This document shows, piece by piece, positions 33,698-43,454 of a stretch of 64,000 nucleotides of DNA. The position numbers were made by a program, and so were the translations under genes. The stretch covers positions 31,380,501 to 31,444,500 of the forward strand of contig NW_024465885.1 in assembly GCF_017591425.1 (NCBI RefSeq). Reading direction: 5' to 3'. The notes under the pieces are model-generated. The model had not been told where the DNA came from. It saw nothing but the letters and a program-made list of their open reading frames with translations, and did not search any database. The stretch comes from Ochotona curzoniae (lineage: Eukaryota > Chordata > Mammalia > Lagomorpha > Ochotonidae). How positions within the stretch are numbered: position 1 is the first letter of the stretch; every line of letters begins with the position of its first letter.

Positions 33698-34207
33698 TTT
33701 TTTTTAAAAGGTTTATTTTTATTATTTTTTTATTGGAAAGGTGGATATACAGAGAGGAGAGACAGAGAGGAAGATCTTCCTTTTTTTTTTAAAGATTTAT
33801 TTTTATTATTTTTTTATTGGAAAGGCGGATATACAGAGAGGAGAGACAGAGAGGAAGATCTTCCTTTTTTTTTTTAAAGATTTATTTTTATTATTTTTTT
33901 TTATTGGAAAGGCAGATATACAGAGAGGAGAGACAGTGAGGAAGATCTTCCGTCCGATGATTCACTCCCCAAGTGACCGCAACGGCCAATGCTATGCCGG
34001 TCCAAAGCCAGGAGACTCTTCCAGGTCTCCCTTGAGGGTGCAGGGTCCCAAAGCCTTGGGCTGTCCTCGACTGCTTTCCCGAGCCACAGGTAGGGAGCTG
34101 GATGGGAAGCGGGGCTGCCGGGCTGCCGGGAAAGAACCGGCGTCCATATGGGATCCCAGGCGTGCAAGGCGAGGACCTCAACCACTTGTACCACTGCGCT
34201 GGGCCCA
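33698..34207 (-). repeat. Young C-SINE with triplicated 3' end
   Basis: The full SINE is at 33867-34207 (plus strand: AAAGATTTATTTTTATTATT, AAAGGCAGATATACAGAGAG, GAAGATCTTCCGTCCGATG, CATATGGGATCCCAGGCG, CACTGCGCTGGGCCC). To its left are two further copies of only its last roughly 87 bases, each running from the A tail to the palindrome GGAAGATCTTCC. Flanking AAGGGCATACTTTT at 33686-33699 and 34208-34221 is a target-site duplication enclosing all three tails. The triplication therefore arose during insertion or inside this one insertion. Confidence 0.9.
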
Positions 34208-34221
34208 AAGGGCATACTTTT

Positions 34222-34568
34222 AAATAAGATATTTCTCTCAGCCACTGGTTCCTTAGTTTTCCTGGGGACATCCCAGAGAAGTGAATTGATTAGGAATCAG
34301 TATTTTTTCTCTAAAGGACAAAATGCAAGGACATTCGTCCAACAACTCCCATTCCTCAATGACTCAGAGTTGCCCATGTTTCTGAGCTTTCCTAAGCAAA
34401 CTTGAGAAATCTTGCATCAGAATGAATACCAAGACAAAAAACTGAATAGTAAGGGTGTTCTGTAGGGTAAAGTTTAGCTGATATGGGTGGGAATTGTCTG
34501 CTATTCGTTGCACATGAAATCATTAACAGTGCAGAGGTATGGCAAAGCCTCTGTTATGCATGTATGGT
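34222..34568. other. Non-coding stretch, nothing recognised
   Basis: No supportable feature. Confidence 0.35.
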
Positions 34569-34569
34569 A

Positions 34570-34905
34570 AAGATATCCATTCAGGCTGCTATAAAATGCT
34601 ACTGTGTCTCATAGGTTGTGGAAATATACTTTTTATAATTTAGGAAGCTGGGATGTTGAAGATCAAAATATTGACAGACTTGCTATCTGGTGAGGACTTT
34701 CTTTGTTCACAGAATGGTTCTTTGTTGCTGTGTTCTCATATTATGGAGGAAAATACTGTTCTCCATGCCTCCATAAGCGACACTAATATCATTCTGGAGA
34801 GCTCTAAGCTCATGAACTTAATTATGTCCCAAAGGCCCACCTTCATATACTATTGCTCTAAAGATTAGACTTCACCATAGGAATTTTGAGGGTGTGCATT
34901 CAGAC
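34570..34905 (+). repeat. Old mammal-wide interspersed repeat, class not asserted
   Basis: TCCATTCAGGCTGCTATAAAA, TGCTATCTGGTGAGGAC, TTGTTGCTGTGTTCTCATATT, TCATGAACTTAATTATGTCCC and CAAAGGCCCACCTTCATA match, in order, a common repeat I remember in human sequence (CAGGCTGCTATAACAAAATA, GTCTGGTGAGGGC, CCCAAAGGCCCCACCTCC). I am not certain which RepeatMasker class it falls in. Confidence 0.6.
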
Positions 34906-36940
34906 TTTACAAGAATTTCTTGGAAAATAGATACTATTTTCAGTGTAATGAGAAGTAAAAAAATGAGAAAAATTCCAACAATTTGTCTACATGACATAAC
35001 CTTTAAATTATAGAGTATAAGACTTTTAAACTGTCACTTACTATGAAGTCCATTAAGGGTGTATTTTTGGAGATTTTTTTCTTTTGAGGGAATTTTTGCC
35101 AGAGATTTTTTAAATCGTATTTTATGAATTGTCTAAGGAATTTAGACTATCTGTAACATAGATTTTATTAAATATCTTTAATGCTTTTTAATGTAAAGTC
35201 ACAGGAACTTTTTATTGGGATCTTATAAGAACATAGTACGCTTTTAAACAGCATGTGTTTGCTTTTTGGGTTTGATATATTCTCTGACCTTCAAAAAGAA
35301 ATTTTCAATATATTTGTAAGCTCTGCTATTTCTGTTATTCCCTGCTGAATTTCTAGCAGAGTTCATTTTCAAGTAGATTGTTATTACAGCAGATCCTCCC
35401 TAAATGGAAGGGACTGAACACATCACAGACAGGACAGCCCCCTTTATCTGAAATAGCCCTAAGCAGCTTTAATGCTACAGATCAGTTTAAAGGATTGCCC
35501 TTCTGGAAGACTAGCTCTAGCTGTTTGTGGGGCAGAACAAATTATAAAATGATTATAGCTTCAGAGATGCATATTTCCAAATGACTGCTTCACAAGTTCA
35601 TACAATGCCTGCTTTTAAAAAAGGAGAAATATGAGAACCTTAAGAGATTGGATCTTTAGGAGATTATCAAGGATGTCTTTATAGGACCTGGATGTGAGAC
35701 AATTAGAGTCTGAGTATATAACTTACCAGGGATACGGAGAAGGAGACATAAACATAAAGAAAGACCATGTTCAAAAATGAAGATGAATGAATAAAAAAAT
35801 AAACCTAGCCTAGAAATTAATGCGAAGAGTTCAGACCAAACTGCTCACTGTATTTTTCTCTGTGAGGTTTTGGGAAAGTCAGGAATGAGGTCCTAGAATG
35901 GAGGAAGTCTTTTCTCTCTATGTTATGAATGTATTTGAATTATTAAGTAAGTAAACATATATCATGTACATTTTTTTGCAACAAAAAGATTTTAGGAAGA
36001 AAACAAGCCATTAATAGATTTATGTTTGAATTTTCTCTTGTTATTTTGCCTACAGTCTACTTTTCAAGTGTACTCATATGTAATAAGTATTCATTAGACT
36101 TCTCTGAAGAAGGAAGAGAAGCTTCAAAATTTTCTGTATTCTCAACAGATTTTACTTTGCAATCAGGGCAACATTCCAGCTCCTCAACTTTTTCAAAAGT
36201 GGAAATTTTGCTGTTAAATATGATTTTATGCTTGCCTCATGTGTACAGTGAAGAACTCGTTGCTTTGTGCTAATAGGCACTCCGCAAAGACTTTCTAGGA
36301 ATCCCAACTATGAAAAGCTACCTGAATCAGAAAGGAGTATTTGAAAAAAAAAAGAGCAGAAATAAAATTTTCAATATTTATAATTTACCTTGATCTCTTG
36401 TGTGTGTTGATTTGAGGACATCCATTCTTATTGTAGAGATTGTAAGTACAAATTTTCATCGAGTTATGTTGTGCCCTTGTTGAACCTTTTTCATTGAAGT
36501 TACTTCTTTTTCCCACATTTGTCTGAATTATTGGGGTTGAGTGGTCATTAAATTTTGGCTAGTGACTTCTTATTCCTTATTCCGGATGATTGAAGCACAG
36601 ACTAAACCTTGATTCAAGTTGAGACAATTGTTTTGTGTCTTGTGCATTTTATCTGAGGAGGACAAAGACCCAGCCAGATGATGGAGATCTTGGGAACTAT
36701 GTACTGAGATACGTTGTTTGGTAAATGAAGAGGTTCATAGGAATAGTGGAGATAACCTGGAGGCCAACATACACAAAAGCCAACACAGTTAATGAAAGAA
36801 AAGACCAAAGCGTCGTCTTATTTTATTGCTTCTGATCTGTATTCCTTGTGAAACCTGGCTCTTCTTCTAGCCTTTTATTATAGGAGGCACTGTTGAGTTT
36901 TAATTTACATTATATAGATTGAATAAGGCAAAAGTATTTT
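34906..36940. other. AT-rich non-coding stretch, nothing recognised
   Basis: About 2 kb without a lagomorph SINE. I found no gene, RNA gene or confident repeat. Confidence 0.35.
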
Positions 36941-36942
36941 TC

Positions 36943-37078
36943 AGTAAATAATACACTGCTTAGGATGCCTGCCTTCCATATTGGGGTACCTGGGTTTGAA
37001 TCCAAATCCCCATTACCTGCTAATGCACATCCTGGGGCGGGGTGGAGGGGAAGTTGATGATGGCTCCAGTAGTTTAGT
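36943..37078 (+). repeat. C-SINE 5' part
   Basis: TTCCATATTGGGGTACCTGG and GTTTGAATCC form the head with a B-box-like segment, followed by a degraded body. Confidence 0.6.
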
Positions 37079-37082
37079 AGTT

Positions 37083-37368
37083 GAGACAGAGAGCTCCTAT
37101 CCACTTGTTCACTTCCCAAAGGCCTTCAAAGGCTGGTATCTGATCTGGCTGAAGCCAAGAGCTAGACAATGGGCACTCAGTTGAAATCTTCCACTAAAGT
37201 GTTGGAGATCCAAATATTTGGGATGCCATTTGCTGCCTCCCAGGTGTAGAGTAGCAGGAACCTGGAATCTAGAGCGGAGTCATGACTCAAACCTAGGCAT
37301 TCCAAGAGAGTGTGAAGAATCTCAAGTAGCATTTTAGCCACTATTACAAAAGACTGGCTCCAATATTT
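37083..37368 (-). repeat. C-SINE
   Basis: ACAGAGAGCTCCTATCCAC, CACTTCCCAAAGGCCTTC, GGATGCCATTTGCTGCCTCC and a head ending AAAAGACTGGCTCC on the plus strand. It lies head-on against the plus-strand SINE at 36943. Confidence 0.72.
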
Positions 37369-37799
37369 ACTTCTTATTAAAGACAGTAGAAGACACTTCC
37401 AACATACTTCTGCTGCCACAGTTGCTCATGGTTGTGCCCTGTGTCCACATCCTCCAATGGGATGCCTTCTCCATATTCCTGGCTAAAGTCAGTCCTTTCC
37501 ACTCTTTCATCAGTTTCCATCCCCTGCCATCTCTCTTGTAAAGTAAGTTTCTCAGTTTCTTGGTTATTTTCAACAGCTTATACATGCCATTTTTTTTTTC
37601 TGTCTTAGGGAGAGGAAATTTTTCCAGACTGTATCTCCCGTCAACTACTGCATTATTTCTTGCTCTGTAAAAAGACACTATTCTTAATAATTTTCCATGT
37701 ATTTTGTATCTGCAATTCATTTGTCTTCCATTTTCTAATTAATCATTCATTTCAGTGAACAGCTTTTGTTAAATTGCTGTTGACTCCCACGTAGTGAAA

Positions 37800-37960
37800 G
37801 CTATAGATGGATTTCAGTTTTTACCTTTCTTAACCTGTTGACAGTGTTCCAAACACACACTGTCACCTTTCTCTTAAATAGTCTCTTTCCTTGACTTTTA
37901 GGACACTTTGCTCTTACTCTCTTTCCCCCTTACTGGCTCCTACCTATGGCAACCATGAAT
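37800..37960 (+). repeat. L2 fragment
   Basis: GACAGTGTTCCAAACACAC, CTTTCCTTGACTTTTAGGAC and ACTGGCTCCTACC follow the L2 pattern (CTTGACTTCCAGGACACC, CTCACTGGCCGC). Related L2 sequence may resume right of the copy C insertion. Confidence 0.5.
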
Positions 37961-38029
37961 ATTCCTGCTAAGAAATGAATGTACAGGGTGGGTCTCAGGA
38001 CGGGGCGTCTCATGCCTGGATCCCAGACG

Positions 38030-38037
38030 GCCGCCAT
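38030..38037 (-). promoter_or_regulatory. YY1-type motif in each monomer
   Basis: GCCGCCAT on the plus strand reads ATGGCGGC on the minus strand, a classic YY1 core, about 44 nt after each monomer start (also at 38284, 38538, 38792 and 39046). YY1 sites near the start are known from human L1 and some mouse L1 monomers. Confidence 0.5.
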
Positions 38038-38097
38038 GGGCACATGGTGAGCCGTCCTCCCCGGGCCTGCTGGGTTTCGGGGGCCGCTTCCTTCGGG

Positions 38098-38103
38098 GTG
38101 AGT
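38098..38103 (+). promoter_or_regulatory. Splice-donor-like site in each monomer
   Basis: GGG|GTGAGT at 38098, repeated at 38352, 38606 and 38860, is close to the donor consensus. A CCCACCCGCAG acceptor-like string follows about 50 bases later. Use as a splice site is inferred only. Confidence 0.35.
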
Positions 38104-38209
38104 AGACCGAGGGGGGGAGGCCTCCGGGACTGGGCAGGTCCGGGGCCCACCCGCAGAATTCATGGGGCGGTGAATGGGATTTGGGAGGGGCGCGACCTTG
38201 GGCCTGGGT

Positions 38210-38217
38210 TATTTAAA
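38210..38217 (+). promoter_or_regulatory. TATA-like box, repeated per monomer
   Basis: TATTTAAA at 38210, with exact counterparts at 38464, 38718 and 38972. Each starts 31 nt before the first base of the next monomer, the normal spacing of a TATA box to its start site. The 5' end of copy C coincides with that predicted start. Confidence 0.65.
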
Positions 38218-39078
38218 CCTCCGGCAGTCTCCTGGCAGCTGGTGGGTCTCAGGACGGGGCGTCTCATGCCTGGATCCCAGACGGCCGCCATGGGCACATG
38301 GTGAGCCGTCCTCCCCGGGCCTGCTGGGTTTCGGGGGCCGCTTCCTTCGGGGTGAGTAGACCGAGGGGGGGAGGCCTCCGGGACTGGGCAGGTCCGGGGC
38401 CCACCCGCAGCCTTCATGGGGCGGTGAATGGGATTTGGGAGGGGCGCGACCTTGGGCCTGGGTTATTTAAACCTCCGGCAGTCTCTTGGCAGCTGGTGGG
38501 TCTCAGGACGGGGCGTCTCATGCCTGGATCCCAGACGGCCGCCATGGGCACATGGTGAGCCGTCCTCCCCGGGCCTGCTGGGTTTCGGGGGCCGCTTCCT
38601 TCGGGGTGAGTAGACCGAGGGGGGGAGGCCTCCGGGACTGGGCAGGTCCGGGGCCCACCCGCAGCCTTCATGGGGCGGTGAATGGGATTTGGGAGGGGCG
38701 CGACCTTGGGCCTGGGTTATTTAAACCTCCGGCAGTCTCCTGGCAGCTGGTGGGTCTCAGGACGGGGCGTCTCATGCCTGGATCCCAGACGGCCGCCATG
38801 GGCACATGGTGAGCCGTCCTCCCCGGGCCTGCTGGGTTTCGGGGGCCGCTTCCTTCGGGGTGAGTAGACCGAGGGGGGGAGGCCTCCGGGACTGGGCAGG
38901 TCCAGGGCCCACCCGCAGCCTTCATGGGGCGGTGAATGGGATTTGGGAGGGGCGCGACCTTGGGCCTGGGTTATTTAAACCTCCGGCAGTCTCCTGGCAG
39001 CTGGTGGGTCTCAGGACGGGGCGTCTCATGCCTGGATCCCGGACGGCCGCCATGGGCACATGGTGAGCCGTCCTCCCC

Positions 39079-41300
39079 AGGCGGCCAGTGCGCCATTGGT
39101 GCCAGGCTCCACCTGCTGGCCGCCCGGCTGGGGAGCTCTGGGGATTTGGTTCTTTGAGTTGCTGCTTAATTAGCTCCAGGTTGAACCCATTGTGCTTCTT
39201 GGACCTGAAACAGGCAGTAACTCTTCCTTAGCAAAACTTGTAATCACTAATAATGCTGAGCACCAAATACCAGTCATGCAGAAGCTATGGCTTGGGGCTT
39301 GCCCTGCACATGTAGCTCCAACAGTTGGCCAATGTGTCAACTGGTAATGGAACAGAGTAGATTAGGCACGACTGAGCAAACCTTAGCCCACAAGTAAAAC
39401 TAGAAACCAGGAGGGAGCAGAGGTCATGCCGAGCTAGGCTCTTGTACCTGCTGGTCTGTGGGAGCCTGGGACGCTAAGCCACAGTGTCTAAGGCAGAGTT
39501 CGGGACAGGGGAGGGGCTGTGCCAAGCTGAGTCAGAGCATCCATTGGCAGGCATGTGATCTATGCCTGGGAACGGACCCGGTTGGGGAGCAAAGGGGACA
39601 ACCCTAGCTGGGCTGAGGTTCCCACCAAGAGGCACGTGGCCTGGAAGGGGGCTGCGTTCTGATCTGGAAACAGTTGTAGTCTCCCTTGGCACAAATGTGG
39701 ACTGGGATTGGATGCACCGAACTGGGCCGGACCCCGACTCCCCCTGGTGTTCTGGAGGACCAGGGCAGATGTGGGATGGACTAGGCAGGGTCTCAAACCC
39801 CTACTGAGCCATGTGTGAGCCATACGTGGGTATGGACAAACCATGGCTGGGCTGGAACATCCAACAGCAAGAACCAGAATGGGTTGAAGGCCAGTCAGGA
39901 AAAGCCACAGTTCCTGCTATGACAGGAGGTGGACTGAGTAGGGTTGGCTCATGGACCCACTGGTAAGCGTGAAACCTGGCATTGGGAGAGGTTCTGATGG
40001 AGGAGCCTGGGCAACTCCTCTGGCAGGACACAGACCCAGCAGGTAAACGCAAGAAACATGATAGGAAACAGCCCAGAAAAGGCCATGGAAACCTACCCAC
40101 TGGCATACAGTTGGCAGACGTGGGGGCAAGACCAGGCTGAATCTGTCCACATCATCCACTGGCAAATCCAGGCACCAGTGTGGGTCGACCCAGGGTCGGT
40201 CGCAACAAAGACTAGTGCACATTATGGAATGCCGAGGTGAGGTTGCCTGTACCAGAAGGGACCGCAGCGCCCAACCAGCCTGAGAACAAGAAAGGAAGTG
40301 GGCAGAGCTGGCAGGGGAATAAGGGAGGGTTCCTTTGCTGGACAGCTACTTCCGTAGGAGAGCATGGGCTGGGATGGGGGCAGACCAGACTAGGCAGAGC
40401 TACCACACCTGTGCGCCTCATGTGGACTAGATCAGGGAAAAGCCAGGCTGGGCGGATTATTCCTACTGGTGCAAACAAAATTAAAGTGGGCGAGGTTTGT
40501 TTGGGCAGCATCAACTGGAATCTGGGAGTGGGAGAGGCCTGGGAGGGAAAAAGTGGGCTCATCCCTCTTGGGTTACCACTTCCACGGGAGGACATAAAAC
40601 TAAGACAGCGGCTGGGGTGGAATGGGATGTGGGACAGACTGGATTACTGCTACACTTACTGGCAAACCAGGGTAGGGGGTGGGCCTGGTTGGGGTTATTG
40701 TGGGTCGCTCCAACCTAGGCTACAGCTCCCGCTGGTTTATGTGAGGGCCAAGTATGTGCTGGGCAGAACCAGACTGGACTGCAACACCCATTGGTTCCAG
40801 TGGAAGTCGGGAGTGAAAACAGAACCAACCCAGCAATTGCAACCACCAGCTGATTGGAGCGATGGACGGTGCCAGGCCCTGTACTTGTTAGCACATACAA
40901 GAAGTTTCTTTGGAGATCTTCCTAATCTAAATGCTGGACTCAGAACCATAACAAAGAAAAGAGAGAAGACAGAACAGGTCAACCAACCATCTAAGCTATG
41001 ATGGACTATGTCAATCAGTGGATTTTTCAAAGACCTCATAGTGCTTGGAGCGGCAAGATTGACAGCGATTCATAACTGTTGCAATATCAAAACCACTTGA
41101 GCAAGGACCTCAGAGCATGCCCTACACCCGGGACTTGGGGAGGGTGGGAAATTGGGTGGGCCTTCTCCCTTAATACCCCCCTTTTAAACATGAAGGTGAC
41201 AATATGGAAAACATATTAGTATTATCCACTTTCCTGTAGCCCTTGAACCTTCTTACCCTAATTAACTATGTAAAGAATGTCAAAATAAAATTTATTATAT
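39079..41300 (+). repeat. Degenerate repeat body of copy C
   Basis: After a short unique start (GGCCAGTGCGCCATTGGTGC, with a reversed CCAAT box), the body consists of diverged short units alternating GGGCTGGGCTG-type and CCCACTGGCA-type blocks, for example near 39540, 39955, 40096 and 40155. The units are far more diverged from each other than the promoter monomers are, so this part is older. A 254-codon plus-strand frame (40237-41001) overlaps it and is most likely a chance product of composition. Confidence 0.7.
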
Positions 41301-41327
41301 AAAAAAAAAAAAAGAAATGAATGTACA

Positions 41328-41745
41328 ATATTTGTGTGGACATATATTTTAATTGCTCTTGGTTTCTGTGTAGGAGTGGATCATAGGATAACTTTATTTT
41401 TAGCATTGTTAAGGAATTGTCAGACTGTTAAAGCATCTTGGAACTCTCTTACTTGGTACTCATTTCATTGATGAGCACATGTAGCCTAACACTTTAGATA
41501 TCATCTGTACGTTGAAGTCTCAGAGACTTGCAGTTAGAGCTGAAGGCTGTCTTCTAAAGTCTAGATCCATGCGATCCATTCTTAGCCCAATAATACATCT
41601 TTCCCAAACTACTCGTTTTTCCCCCTCATTCCAAATCCTTGACCTCATGTCTCCATTTCCTCTTGTCTTCTGTATTAATGGGGAGCAGCAAAAGCTGCAT
41701 TGTCAGGTTCAGATCGTAAGCTATTTCTGTGTCTGCTTCTAGGGG
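41328..41745. repeat. Old L1/L2-like remnants right of copy C
   Basis: 41328-41440 (TAGGAGTGGATCATAGGATAA, TTGTTAAGGAATTGTCAGAC) resembles antisense L1. About 41500-41660 (ATCCATTCTTAGCCCAATAA, TTCCAAATCCTTGACCTCA) faintly resembles L2. Both are degenerate. Confidence 0.35.
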
Positions 41746-41844
41746 AGATCAAACATAAATTATTTTCTTATATTTCTATTTCTTCATATTATATTCTTCA
41801 AAATGGAAACTGAATCGAGGGGTAGATGTTTATAAGGGCATTTT

Positions 41845-42005
41845 TTTTCTTTTCTTTTAAAATTTTTTTTTATTTGAAAGCAAAAAGAATAAGGGAGAAG
41901 GTGAAGGAGAGGAAGAATAGAAGAGCGAGAAATAGGGAGAGAGAGAAATACCTCTCATCTATTGTTTTATTCCCCAGGTGTGTGTAAAGGCTACAACTGG
42001 GCCGA
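41845..42005 (-). repeat. C-SINE 3' part
   Basis: TTTTTATTTGAAAGC tail side, a long GA-rich stretch, then CTATTGTTTTATTCCCCAGG; the head half is missing. Confidence 0.65.
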
Positions 42006-42054
42006 TGGAAATGTAGCTTGAGCTATTAAACATCGTTTAATATTACAACTTATT

Positions 42055-42393
42055 TTTTTCCTTTAAAGATATATTTACTTTTGTTGGAAAGGTGGATCAG
42101 ATTTACAGAGAGAAAGAGAGAGAAAGGGAAAGATTCTGTACTTGCTGGTTCATTCCCCAAGTTGCTGCAATGGCAGAGCTGAGCCAACCTAAAGTCAGGA
42201 GTCAGGAGTTTCCTCTGGGTCTCCCACATAGATGCAGGGTCCCAAGGCTTTGGGCCTTCCTCTATTGCTTTCCTAGACCACAAGCAAGGAACTAGATGGG
42301 AGGAGGAGCAGCTGGGATTGTAACTGGCATCATAAGGGATCCTGGTGCTTGCAAGGTGAGGACTTCACAACTGAGCTATCACTCTGGGACCTA
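42055..42393 (-). repeat. C-SINE, full length
   Basis: AAAGATATATTTACTTTTG, TTTACAGAGAGAAAGAGAG, CTCCCACATAGATGCAGGG, AAGGGATCCTGGTGCTTGC and a head ending CACTCTGGGAC on the plus strand. Confidence 0.85.
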
Positions 42394-42469
42394 CTGGCTT
42401 AAGTTCTCTAAGATTAAATAGAGATAGATGAAGTTAATTTTTAAAGAATTCCATCTTAATTTTAAATTG

Positions 42470-42905
42470 AGAAGTTTAGTAGTTTTATTGCTATATAATT
42501 TATAAGCTGTATAATTAACTCATTTAAAATGTACAGTTGAGTGATTTTCAGCATATTTACAGAGTTATGTAATGATCTCTACTCTTCAATAGTTAGAGAA
42601 CATTTTTATCAGGCTCAAAAGAGGGGCTTTACACAGTGAATTCCTATTTTGTGCTCGTATCTTCATCTCCAGATCCCACCAATTTACTGTTTATACCATT
42701 GGTTTCCCTGTTTTTGACATTTTATTTTATTTTAATTAATATAAAGGGAACAGATTTCATAGACACAATTATGATAGCCATATTTTCCTCCTTCTTTTTC
42801 TCTCTTTTTCTTACTCTCTCCCTGCCACCATTCCTTTTTTCCTTCCCTTCTTCCTTTCCTCCTTGTTTTGTAAAAACACAACTTCAATCCTTCGTTTAAT
42901 CAGAC
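42470..42905 (-). repeat. L1 3'-untranslated fragments
   Basis: 42490-42720 (AAATGTACAGTTGAGTGATT, CAGAGTTATGTAATGATC) matches old L1M antisense. 42735-42870 on the minus strand ends AATCTGTTCCCTTTATATT after a purine-rich tract, which I recognise as the 3' terminus of lagomorph L1. Possibly two insertions. Confidence 0.6.
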
Positions 42906-42939
42906 GTCTAATGTATCACCAGCTCTAATATTCAACAAA

Positions 42940-43088
42940 TAAAAAGCAGAAAGGCCAATCTGTTTTTATGGCTGAGTAGTATTCCATAGTGTATTTATTC
43001 TATGACTTCTTTATGTAGTGCTCAGTTGAAGGGCATCCAGATTGGTTCTATATCTCAGCTATTGTGAATTGAATTGCAATAGAACAGG
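42940..43088 (-). repeat. L1 3'-region fragment
   Basis: Plus strand GGCTGAGTAGTATTCCATAG, GGGCATCCAGATTGGTTC and AGCTATTGTGAATTGAATTG are standard antisense L1. Confidence 0.8.
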
Positions 43089-43104
43089 GGGTTCAACTAA
43101 CATG

Positions 43105-43454
43105 TTTTGCAAAAGATTTGTTTATTTATTTGAAAGGCAGAGTTACTGAGATATAGGGGGGAGAGAGAGAGAGATAGAGATCTTCCATTCACTGGTTCTC
43201 TCCCCAAATGGCTTCAGTAGCTGGAGCTGGGCCAGGCAAAAGCCGAGAATCAGGGGCCAAAAGCCAGTAACTTTATCCAGATCTCACACATGGGTGTAGC
43301 GTCCCAAGGACTTGGGCCACTTGCTGCTGCTTTCTAGGTCATAAGCAGAGAGGAGGATCAGAAGTGAAGCAACCTTGAAATGAACCAGCACCCATGTGGG
43401 ATGCACGTGCTGTAAGTCTGAGGATTAACTTGCTGTCTACTGCACTAGCCCCCA
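43105..43454 (-). repeat. C-SINE, full length
   Basis: AAGATTTGTTTATTTATTTG, AAAGGCAGAGTTACTGAG, a GA run at 43165-43177, ACACATGGGTGTAGCGTC and CCCATGTGGGATGCACG before the head end CACTAGCCCC. Confidence 0.87.

Larger units (their letters stand above)
37987..39078 (+). repeat. Tandem 254-bp promoter-like monomers (4.3 copies)
   Basis: Monomers begin GGTGGGTCTCAGGACGGGGC at 37987, 38241, 38495, 38749 and 39003, exactly 254 bp apart; the fifth stops after about 76 bp. They differ at only a few positions, such as AATTC versus CCTTC near 38157, CTCTTGG versus CTCCTGG near 38484, and CCAGGG versus CCGGGG near 38902. The array is strongly CpG-rich and forms a CpG island in an AT-rich region. Open frames of 61, 85 and 86 codons recur in it because the period is read in successive frames; I do not regard them as genes. 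Confidence 0.95.
37986..41311 (+). mobile_element. Composite retroposon family, copy C, full length
   Basis: A 3.3-kb element flanked by a perfect 16-bp direct repeat AAGAAATGAATGTACA (37970-37985 and 41312-41327). In order it holds 4.3 tandem 254-bp GC-rich monomers (37987 to about 39078), a roughly 2.2-kb body of degenerate 50-70 bp units (GGGCTG, CACCCACTGG, CATGTG, GAGCC motifs), a conserved 3' terminus (TTATCCACTTTCCTGTAGCC, CTTACCCTAATTAACTATG), AATAAA at 41284 and an A tail from 41301. There is no reverse transcriptase, gag or L1-like ORF, so it must be mobilised in trans, most simply by L1. The near identity of the monomers and the perfect duplication indicate a recent insertion. The layout recalls primate SVA and mouse L1 promoters, but I recognise no sequence relation. 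It could be a lagomorph family already in repeat libraries that I do not know. Confidence 0.85.

Noticed and set aside
37367..37720. 117-codon minus-strand frame (MNCRYKIHGK...) suggesting a gene
   Set aside because: Its C-terminal part overlaps a C-SINE edge and old repeat-like sequence. It is basic and low in information, with no splice sites or family recognised.
37987..39078. CRISPR array or classical satellite
   Set aside because: A 254-bp head-to-tail period without spacers in a mammalian genome, bounded by a retroposition duplication together with an A-tailed body, fits neither.
37975..39157. Repeated 61, 85, 86 and 108-codon frames that look like a tandem protein-repeat gene
   Set aside because: They arise from reading a 254-bp non-coding monomer in different frames. 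The same DNA is open on both strands and the array has promoter rather than coding features.
40237..41001. 254-codon plus-strand frame in copy C
   Set aside because: It lies in degenerate repeat sequence with Trp/Gly-rich composition, has no family resemblance, and the equivalent part of copies A and B is not open in the same frame as far as I can see.
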